Assembly: GCA_029168955.1 (NCBI GenBank) | Contig: JAPDOI010001311.1 | Span: forward strand, 1-64,000 | From: Aplectana chamaeleonis | Lineage: Eukaryota; Nematoda; Chromadorea; Rhabditida; Cosmocercidae | DNA length: 64,000 nt | Direction of reading: 5' to 3' | Part shown: positions 55,690 to 64,000 of the stretch, in pieces | Numbering within the stretch: the stretch's first letter is position 1 | How the letters are laid out: the number at the start of each line of letters is the position of its first letter | Position numbers and translations under genes: made by a program | The notes under the pieces: model-generated | The model's input: the letters and a program-made list of their open reading frames with translations, nothing else | Databases searched by the model: none | What the model was told of the DNA's origin: nothing

Positions 55690-56191
55690 AGGGATATTTT
55701 CCTCGGTTGGGAAGAAGCTTCGAACGATATTAGCCGAAAACTTTGGAAAATCGACTATTAAATCACAGATTCGTGATCAGCGCTCCAAAAAGCTTCTGAG
55801 AGATATTCAAGTCAAATCTGGAGCATTTTTCTAAAACGCTTAAAGAGCCCGCTGATCGGTATAAATAAACGCCCAACCGAAAATCCGTACAATTCCAAAA
55901 CGCAGTCAGTCTGGACAATGTATGGAAAATGCTCCTTCACCTAAATTTTGCTCAGGAGGGTAGTTTTGCGCGCTGAACACATTTATGAGGTCCGTTTCCG
56001 AATTTTAGAAAGATTAATGCCCTTTTTGGAGGGTACGAAAAGCACAAAAAACAACCTTTTTAGGCTTGTAACTTCGTGGAACCTGCAGCTCGGGGCGGGA
56101 TACTGCGCAGTTTCGCTATTGAGCCACTGGAGATACTAACGATACTACTCGTTTTGGCAGATGCGTTTATCACTCTAAACACTTCCCTTGT
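55690..56191. repeat. Interspersed TIR repeat family D, copy D3 (left-truncated)
   Basis: It matches the right half of D1 and D2 from TCGGTTGGGAAGAAGCTTCG through AAATAAACGCCCAACCGAAA to the end ACACTTCCCTTGT. The left terminal repeat is absent. A (TACA)n run follows at about 56,200-56,224. Confidence 0.8.
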
Positions 56192-57040
56192 AAGCACATT
56201 ATATACATACATGCATACATACATTGGATGGAAACACTACTTTTCGGTTCAGAAAAACTTTCTGAATACAGCGAAAAAAAAATCACTAATGGTAGCTTTT
56301 GCTATTAGGGGGAAGCGCGCACACTATGTAGTCGGAGACACAGTCGAAACAATCCAATTTTAGTCATCAAATTGGCCTAGAAGACGCATTGCCTGGATTA
56401 TATTTAAATCGATCTCTTGAGCTCTGCGTTCCCTTATCTACACGGAAATTTTGAAATCAGACCCAAATTCTAAATTTTCTCCACATGCTTCGTCGATACC
56501 TTTTGCAATTGTGCGCACTACTTCTGGAGCCCCGCCCACATTCCAGGACATTGACAATTGCCTCTTAAACTTTTACACCCCTCAAGCGCGAATCCCTCAA
56601 TTTTTCGAATTTCAAAGCACTTCTTGCCGTTGCGCGAACTCTTGCCGAAGCCCCGCCCACCCGACCCCCCACAAGAATGATAACGAACCTTCAAAACCTT
56701 CACACGCTTCCAACGCCAATCCCTACACTTTTCGAGATTCCACAGCCTTTTTAGCCGTTGTGGGCATTCCACCTGAAGCCGCCCACTTCCCACCCCCGTT
56801 TCGTTCACGCCTTTGGAGCATCGTACACTTTCCAAAAGCTATTCGCCCAAAACCCCTACAAACCTTCCACAACAATCTGCACACGCCTTCAGCAACCGAC
56901 CGTCAACACCCTAGCCGTTTTGAATACCTATTATACAGTGCGGTCGGCTGCCAAGGGTGAAAAGGCGGCGGCGGGCGGCGGCGGCCGCCGTTTTTGTGCG
57001 GCATCTGATTCAGGAACGATTTACCGCGTTTAACGACTTC
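56192..57040. repeat. C-rich region with recurring CCCGCCCAC and ACACTTT words
   Basis: From about 56,500 to 56,930, segments such as GGAGCCCCGCCCACATTCC, GAAGCCCCGCCCACCC and GAAGCCGCCCACTTCCC recur, separated by AATCCCT(C/A) and TTTTCGA words. This gives an irregular repeat of roughly 80-130 bp. A 169-codon plus frame (56,451-56,960), rich in Pro and His, follows the repeat and has no known domain. A (GGC)n-like run lies near 56,965-56,990. The text resembles the CCCACTTCC array at 43.5-43.8 kb in composition. Confidence 0.45.
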
Positions 57041-58440
57041 CCGGTTAATTCTGTTTCTGTGGCACTTTAGAGGCAGCCCTGCGATTCTGCCGAAAGAATT
57101 TGAGGAAATTTCGAAAAAAATTGAAATTTTTTCGAGAAAATGAACTGAATAGATGACGAGTCTTCAGAAGCTCATAAACATTTTCAAAACGACGGCTTAT
57201 GATCAAAGAAATTCGTAAGTGATACAAAACATGCAGTATACCGTGTATAAAACATTTTGTCAGAAAACTGCGAGCTGGAAATAAAAATACTCTGGATGAA
57301 AATTACAATACAGCACTGCATAGCCCGATTGAAATCAATTTTCGGCTCAGATAAGCCTATGCTGATTGACATGTTATAATGATGATTCAAATGATTTATA
57401 CGCACAACCACGAATACACCGAACAATTTTCTTATTGAACAGGCATTTTTGAAAAAATTTCAAAAAATAGTTTTTTTTTCAGAAATTCAATGTCTATTTA
57501 AAGACACTAACAAATCTGCTTCTTTGTTTTGATTTATGATTTCTTTAGAGCTAGGTAAGTGACACCGCCAGTGATTTATCTGGTCATTTTTGATAGCTGA
57601 TTTCCAAATTATCATTTACTCAACATTGTTCCGCGAGACGTGACCAGTTTTTATGAGGTCCTCGAGTGTATAGCTCCTGTAAAAAAGGGTTTTCGAAAAA
57701 GTTAGCTATGAAAAAGTTCATGTGAGCATCAGTAAAAAAATAGCAGAATATAAGAAACACGAAAACGAGAAAAATTTGTTTTTTGTCATCGCCTGTGCCG
57801 TATTGTGAAAAATTGTATTCGCAATTAAAGGACCGCGAAAGCGCGTTCCAATGCCAATCGACTACGGTTAAATCGTAAAATACGATTTTGGTCAATTTCT
57901 CAAGAAATGAGCCGAATTTCACCTAGTTTCGAGACCGATTAGACTATAATGGATACCAGAGAGGAACACAAGGAACATAAGTTGGTTTGGAACCATTCCG
58001 CACTCATATAGCACACCTTTTTAACCTCCTAGATATACCCAGCACCCCAATCGTTCCGGATTTCACTTCAATCAAACAAATGGAATTCAAACGTGTTAAA
58101 TCACAGATATGAGGGAATGTGATTGACTGGAGAACTTAGAGATTGAAAACTTTCAGTGTAAAGTGAAATAACACCTGTTATGCGCAGTCAGGACAATCGA
58201 ATGCCTTTGGTTTCAGATTTCGCTACATACGAGTACTCCTGTTCCAGAATGAGATTACGAAATCACAGTGACGTCATATCCGGCACCATTTATAATTGTT
58301 TTACAACATTTTCTTCGCATAATTTCGCTATTCGTTTGCATATTGCTCGTCAATTGTAAAGCTCGCACAGTGAAATTGGATCGGTTATTAGCGTGCGTGT
58401 TCTCAGTATCCTATCATTCGGTTTCACGTAATAGTGATTA
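57041..58440. other. Unassigned sequence
   Basis: No gene is recognised. A 100-codon minus-strand frame (57,620-57,922) encodes a hydrophobic stretch, IFLVFVFLIFCYFFTD. It could be a transmembrane-type exon, but there is no family match or clear splice context. Confidence 0.3.
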
Positions 58441-58468
58441 GGTCCGACCAACCTAGCTAGCTATCATT

Positions 58469-60187
58469 ATGGAACTTAACAAGCCATCTCCCAAACGCGA
58501 AGTAGAAGTTGGATCGCCAGAAAGAACATCTCCAACGAACGCGGATGATCTGTTAGTTTTGTTCCATTCTAGATTCTTCTTGCATGGAAATTGATTCTGT
58601 TTCAGTTACTTCTCTTCCTCTCCCACAACTTCCAGGAGGAATCGACGAGCCTTTTCAGGAATGCTATAGATTCTTTCCAGTTTGCTTGAGGATGGTGGTA
58701 AGCAGCAGCCTGTGGGCCGTGTTCCCAATAAGATCAACCTGCCGATTCCAAGCGTGAACAATTTCGCTATTGGACCAGGATTTCAGGATACTCCTTCGCA
58801 TAGCAGCACGCCCTCCTACTACCCTGGAAAGAGTACAGGCACTACGCAACGAACGCTTTGCCGATGAGGTTCCTCATGCCAGTGATGACGTGTCGCAGGA
58901 AAAAACCTTGCCGGTCAAGTATCGTCAAGCAGCTCAGCTGGCGCAAGACTTGACACTTGCAGTAAACATCAACCATGTTTTCAGCCTACAGCAGCTTGGC
59001 AACCGCGATTTGGTGCACGTTGACGCATTTCTAAAGGATGAACACTACCTCACGTTTCGTGAGCTCGCGACTAAGGAAATCATCAGTCCTACGCCTAACC
59101 AAATCAGGGACGGGTTCAACAATGGCTTCACTGTCTTCAAAATTACGCAAGCCCTGAAAGCCTTGAATAGGCCCTTACTTCTTTACACATCGAGGTTTCC
59201 CAATCGCCTTGGGATGACGCGGAGACCATGTTGAGATGGATTAAAGGATACAACAATTCTATTGCGAACGTGAATTGCCAGCGCAGTATTATCGACCGCA
59301 GACTGTTGCCGCGATTGTTCGATTCTCCGCAAGAGCAGTCCACGCTTGCTTCTGCACTGGTGCACTTTGGAGTTTCGCCTTTGAAGATCGATGCGTTGTA
59401 CACTGACGCGGACGCTACTTTGGCTTACGCCTGCGAGATCATATCCAAATTACAAGAGGCGCTCCTGTCGCATGTTTGTGAGCGTAGAACCGAAAACGCC
59501 TCGCAAACGCCAGCGTTCTTCGGATTCGGACGGACAAAAACCACAACCGCTCTACGACCCGTAAGTCTCGCCGATCACCTTTACGCTCACGCAATAGCTC
59601 GCGCCGTCCGTCGTTCCCGTTCACGCCGTAGTTCGCGTCGTCCATGACCAGCTCTCTTCGGTCACAAGTCGCGTCGTACGTCACCATCCCATTCTATTCG
59701 CAGTTCGCGCCGCCCATCACCGTCTCGTTCGCTCCACAGCTCACGTCGTCGCTCCACGTCGCGGGCCCCCAGGCCGGATCACGATCCAGAGATGCAGTCA
59801 TGTCGTCAAATCCACCTCCAAATTACAAGAAATGTGTCTTCTGTAGAAGCCGGCTTTACTACACTGCTGCATGTGGGAAGACACGGAAACTCTCCGTGCA
59901 GGCCAACTATCTAGCAAAGGGAGGCCGTTGCGTCAAGTGTCTCAGCCGGCACGACGCTGGTGAATGTAAAAGCCTGGTGGTGGGAATATGAATGGCAGAA
60001 GAGCTGGTGCCTCTTCTGCCATTCATATTCCCACCACCAGGCGCTCTGCAGTGAAGGTGACGTTACTGAGGACGACGTCGAAGAACCACTCGAGGAATAC
60101 TATAGCGCTATGAAGAAACTCTCTGAGGAGTTTCACGCCTCCTATCAGACCAGCAGAGGAGATCGTCATGATGATCGCCACGAATAG
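58469..60187 (+). pseudogene. Gag-like zinc-knuckle gene remnant (BEL/Pao-type LTR retroelement or derivative)
   Basis: A possible first exon (ATG at 58,469, MELNKPSPKREVEVG) ends at GTTAGT (58,552) and joins TTTCCAG at 58,680, a 129-bp intron. The downstream protein lies in shifting frames. A first part reads LQQLGNRDLVHVDAFLKDEH; a second reads EVSQSPWDDAETMLRWIKGY and continues to about 59,647. An Arg-Ser-rich stretch (RRSRSRRSSRRP and more after a TGA) follows. Then come two zinc-knuckle-like clusters: CVFCRSRLYYTAACGK with CVKCLSRHDAGEC, and CLFCHSYSHHQALC. Order and Cys patterns resemble Gag of nematode BEL/Pao elements. Changes of frame near 58,820, 59,175 and 59,800, one in-frame stop and a snapback insertion break it. 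No protease, RT or LTRs follow. It could instead be a decayed Gag-derived host gene. Confidence 0.55.
59972..60042. repeat. Perfect 32-bp inverted duplication with 7-nt loop inside the zinc knuckle
   Basis: The left half (59,972-60,003, GCCTGGTGGTGGGAATATGA onward) is the exact reverse complement of 60,011-60,042 (CTCTTCTGCC through CCACCACCAGGC). The loop is CTGGTGC. The right half fits the zinc-knuckle reading CLFCHSYSHH. The left half interrupts it after GECKS and creates a stop. It therefore looks like a templated snapback insertion copied from the right half. Confidence 0.95.
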
Positions 60188-61640
60188 CCGACTAGGTATA
60201 GAGGTGAAGAGTCAAGGTTGATTAACTAACCCCTGTTCCAGTTCCTAACAACTTGTTGGTGCTTGTTGGGTTTTAATGATGACTAACTGATGTAGGGGTT
60301 TAATCGTAACTCCTTCAAACACGAATACGCCTCAGATTTCTAGAGAAAATTGATTTCAGAACTGAACGAACGTTACGACATATGGTTCACCTTATCTCTA
60401 CGCCTAGTATGGTTGTATGGTCAAGATGTGGTCACGCCTATTCAACGCTGGTCAATAACACGCCTATGTAGATATAGCGCTTCGCTGCTGCACCAATACG
60501 CCTATATGGATGCAGTGATCACGCCTTTACCTTTACGCCTCTTCCGCTGATGCTTGTGGCTACATCCTTCAACGATGTCGCACAAAGGTGAAGCGTCCAA
60601 CAACAGAGGCTACGTCATCATGCTGGCAGTGCTGCTTCAGTGATCCAATTTTCTTTTTGTTGTAAAATTTATCACTTGACGAGACCTCATGTGTTGTAGT
60701 TTTGATGTCGTCAGCGACCCCTCAGTTGATTGCCCATTGCCCACATCAAATGGTGCCAACGTCTACGTCAGCCTATCACATGCCGGCCGCCAGTGTCGCA
60801 ACCACTCACGACGAGTTTGAAATCTCCATGTTGCCGCCTGTTTGACCACCGCCCAGACTGCATACCGTAATCATAACATTTTTTTTGGGCCACACACATG
60901 CTCCTGCCGGCACTTCGACGTTCCTCCCTCGCACCACTCCGTCGTCCACCCATCTCCATCCATCAACTGAGCCCCGTATTATTTAGGCAATAAATAACTT
61001 ATCTATTCTATTCTACTTAACAGCATTAATACACAACTCAATAATACCACCGATACAACACCAAACACCTGATCTGCTTACTTTCCCAATCTGCTTCAAA
61101 TGTTCTTGGACGGTCGACCAAGGTTGGCTAAGACTATTTGACATTTCTTCGATCATTTGTCATAGATTTCCTTCTACTCTCGCCCTTATCACGGCGTTAA
61201 CAGAAACGGCATCATTTTCCAGCCCCCCCCCCTAATATATATGCGCGTCAGACCGCTACCGTATTTGTCACGGGACAGGGAAGGAGAAGATTACTAGGAA
61301 CAGAAGAAGACGGCTCAGTCCGGCCTTTGGCCGAGTAAACGTCTAAACAGCTTCCTCTTCGTGCAATTCAACCTTTCCATGCGACTTACGTGGTGCACAC
61401 GTCTCCGATTCGTACAACATGTTAGGGCGAATAGCGGAAAGGTAGACGCGCAAATTGACTCCCTTTGAAATGGCGGTAGACCACAAACACTTGGGGTGGG
61501 AGTAATCAGTGCGTTGACCGCACGTAAACAGCGATATTCAGCTGCGGGTCAGGCGTTGGCCGACTGTGAGTTAGCCAACTACTGATCGCAGGGACACTCT
61601 ACGCTAGCCACGTGCTAACCAAAGGTTACGCGGTATTAGA
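60188..61640. other. Unassigned sequence downstream of the Gag remnant
   Basis: At 60,325-60,545 the word ACGCCT occurs seven times with irregular 25-45-bp spacing. A TTGATTTCAG site at 60,349-60,358 looks like a splice acceptor, followed by a 64-codon open stretch without known domain. A C8 run lies at about 61,224-61,233. I see no LTR, RT or RNA gene. Confidence 0.35.
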
Positions 61641-61659
61641 TAGCAGGCACGATTGCAAA

Positions 61660-61750
61660 ACTTACACCTGTGCTGGAATCGAACCCGCGGCAACAACACG
61701 TGCGCAGGCCGAAGCGCGGGTGCATCGCCCTGCGCCAGGAGTGACGGTGC
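61660..61750 (-). ncRNA. tRNA-like Pol III element (SINE-type or decayed tRNA)
   Basis: On the minus strand a B box, GGTTCGATTCC (61,675-61,685), and an A-box-like TGGCGCAGGGCG (61,726-61,737) lie 52 nt apart, close to tRNA spacing. A T-arm can be drawn: GCGGG, loop TTCGATT, then CCAGC with one mismatch. The anticodon region (GCGC-TTCGGCCT-GCGC) does not form a standard 5-bp stem with a 7-nt loop, and the acceptor stem is weak. A tRNA-derived SINE head or a tRNA pseudogene is more likely than a working tRNA. Confidence 0.4.
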
Positions 61751-61759
61751 ATGTGTAGT

Positions 61760-64000
61760 TCTCGTGCCTACCAAGGAGTCAATGGGCCGTCAATGGATGC
61801 GAATAACTCACCATTGTTTTTTTATAAATCACCACTCATTTGGAGATCAATATAATTCTCTTCTAGTCAGACGATTTGATAGGATTTTATGATCTGATAT
61901 GATTATCCTGGTTTCCTTTTACACACAAAGACGTAATCCTTTCTCGTGTGTACCCCAGTAAGCATCTACAAGCATGAAATATGTATCTAGCCCAGAATTA
62001 TTCGACATAGAAATGCTAGAGAAGAGCAGCCCCTCAGCAGATGCCATTTTAAAAATTGGGTTTTGCATCTTAAGGGGTCTCGCCCTAAAAAATAACTAAG
62101 ATAAGGTGTGGCAATATGCTTGTGTCCCTGAGCCTCATAGTGTGTACAAAAATATTTATTGTTAGAGGCTGCAAAAAGGAGAAACACCAAAAGTTTGCAA
62201 AAATTTTTCGAAAACGTGAAAACTTCGGAAAAACTCCCTCCTTCTGGTGACGTTTCGGTGCCTAGCACCTTCTTTGGACCTTCGTGCTCAGCTGATAGAG
62301 CTGAGCTAAAATACTCCGATGTTGAAAAGTCTGAGTGCTAGTGTATGTAAGATAAGGTGCTTTCCTCATCACTTTTTGCTCCCAGTTGTTCTTAGACCCG
62401 ATTGTAATGATACTGGAATCCGATTAGAATAATACTAACCGTAGTTCTGCTTGTTACACACTATTAGAATACTCAGTTCATTCGGAAACAAATTGAATTT
62501 TCGAATATTTTGAAATCAGTAAGTCCAAGTAATTAATCAGTATTGCATCACTAATCTCAATGACCGAATACCTGACTATTGGGTAAGCATTTCCACCAAA
62601 TCGATTTTTTCAATAGCTGGCCCGTTTTGGTGACTATACTAAAATATTTGGCTAATAAAAATTCTCAGTTCAGCTCAAACGTTCCGACATGCGGCATTTA
62701 TTTACTTCTTCATTTTTGCTGATTCATTTAAATAGTAAATGAAAAACCTATTTTTTAGCAAGTTTCCATTCAATGTTTTTTCTATTTGTTTATTTATTTA
62801 TGCACGCAGAGGTGCGCATAATTAAGCATCTTGAAATAGAAACAGTACAACCGGGTCATAGAAAAAAAAACGACAAATAAAGTGTTAAACAGAATGGAAT
62901 TGTTGAAAGCAACAACAAAAAAATAATTTGAAAACAATTCAAACACGCCTCGAAAAGAGTCCACGGACGGAAACATAACTCGCTTCGCACAGAAAAATAC
63001 GTCAACAAGCCTCATGATACATCACTGAAGTTTTGAATAGAACTATTAAAAGAAGTACACGAGACGAATTAAGTTAATCTCACGGTTGTCGCGCTTTGCG
63101 AAATGTTCAGAAACTTCAGATCAGAAGGAGATCCTTGCATTAGTTATTGGGAATTAGACGCGATCTGATTGTAGCATGGTTTCCACCGAGAAGTTAGAGG
63201 TGACATCTAAGGACAAGCAAGCTTCATTGCTAGTAGAGAATTGGGTGAGAATAAAAACAACTCTCCACCTTGTATGCCTTGTATGAAGTGTATTAGGCTC
63301 ATCGGCATAGACTAGTAACAGTACAAATGCTGCCCTACCATGTGGGATCCTTGGTGATTCATCGACCCTCCCGCCACTAACAGGTATCTGGGCTAATTTC
63401 ATCAACAAAATTCGTAGTAATATATTGGTGCATTTACTATAGTTCTCATTGATATCCACCATACAATGAGTGTTATCCATGAAACGTCACCAGTACACCA
63501 CTCGGTTGAAAACGGTGCGCATCAAATGCAGGGCAAAACGGGAGGAAAGAAATTATAGTGTAAGGTATGAAATGAGAGCGATTGACGGAACTCAACGCTT
63601 CAGCTGGGACAACCTGGCTATCATGTAATAGCGTCTGATGCCCTCTTGTATAGCAAAAGAACTAGGAACACCAGTAATATGCCAAGAGGCGTTCAAACGA
63701 AAACAAAAACATTCAGTGTAGACAAGATTGCAAGATCTTTTGGATTTTGTTTATGGCGATCTTCCACTATATCACTAATTAGGCTCCGGAGACACCTGGC
63801 ATTACAAGCAGCATATCACGTATATCATTGCCGATAATCACACCATCCTACACATCTGGAATATCAAAATCTCAAACAAATCAACCTTCTTCAACCTGTT
63901 CTTGAAAACTGATAAATTTCCAGCTTCGAGTTACTTTTTCAGTAGCCTCTCAAGCCACCTCGCTCCCCTGAAGAATAGCGAGTTGACTATTTTGCTCCTA
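61760..64000. other. Unassigned sequence to the window end
   Basis: No confident gene. A plus frame at 62,159-62,341 (60 codons; RRNTKSLQKFF then GDVSVPSTFFGPS) reads like the short N-terminus that precedes some domesticated transposase-like proteins, but nothing follows it. A minus frame at 63,154-63,480 (108 codons) has no known motif. An ATTT-rich run lies at about 62,785-62,805. Confidence 0.3.

Noticed and set aside
58469..60187. Intact host gene
   Set aside because: Several frame changes, an in-frame stop and the snapback insertion interrupt the protein, and short gaps cannot be explained as introns.
61660..61750. Functional tRNA gene
   Set aside because: The anticodon stem-loop and acceptor stem do not fold in the standard way.

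Overview
The window looks like a transposon-dense intergenic region from a nematode, most likely a clade V strongylid such as a hookworm. That placement is inference. It rests on RTE-type LINEs, a Tc1-type transposase carrying a 58-bp GT-AG intron, a Penelope-like GIY-YIG remnant, TTAA-inserting MITEs and moderate AT richness. There are no operons, ribosome binding sites or long intact genes. I see no confident single-copy host gene. Almost every long open frame is a transposable-element remnant or a by-product of a palindrome.

The dominant structure is a giant inverted repeat. A left arm (about 16.6-27.47 kb) is repeated in reverse complement as a right arm (about 30.66-41.26 kb), around a roughly 3.2-kb spacer. 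Read outside-in, each arm holds: a Penelope-like GIY-YIG endonuclease remnant, a TTAA MITE (family A), a foldback repeat, a TIR element (F) that contains a hAT-type MITE with an 8-bp target duplication, an older decayed inverted-repeat element (E) with a 117-bp tandem repeat, a polypyrimidine tract, an unassigned 1-kb block, and finally a second TTAA MITE (family B). The arm homology stops inside the two B copies. The hAT MITE sits at the same target site in both arms, so it predates the duplication. The GIY-YIG frame is open in the right arm and broken in the left.

Left flank (1-16.6 kb): decayed LINE pieces (2.95-3.49 kb and 13.73-14.40 kb), a solo Tc-type terminus (5.26-5.47 kb), MITE-A copies that share TTAA sites, a ~120-bp satellite (9.29-9.96 kb), a separate copy of the arm core (11.8-12.9 kb), GC-rich foldbacks and one copy of a ~1-kb TIR family (D).

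Right flank (41.3-64 kb): a 253-bp near-perfect palindrome; a foldback element split by a 1.75-kb hAT element with a perfect 8-bp target duplication; a 0.65-kb MITE; a 1.6-kb Tc1-like element with an inactivated transposase; two more D copies; and a nest of two RTE LINEs, one inserted in the other, both with clear target duplications. Beyond these lie a short foldback, a Gag-like zinc-knuckle pseudogene containing a perfect 32-bp snapback inverted duplication, and a tRNA-like Pol III element. The last ~2.2 kb has nothing I can assign.

The parts form an insertion history rather than a pathway. Small TIR elements land in TTAA or in each other, larger elements carry them along, and the whole ~10.7-kb assembly was duplicated as a palindrome. 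If transcribed across the spacer, that palindrome would make very long double-stranded RNA.
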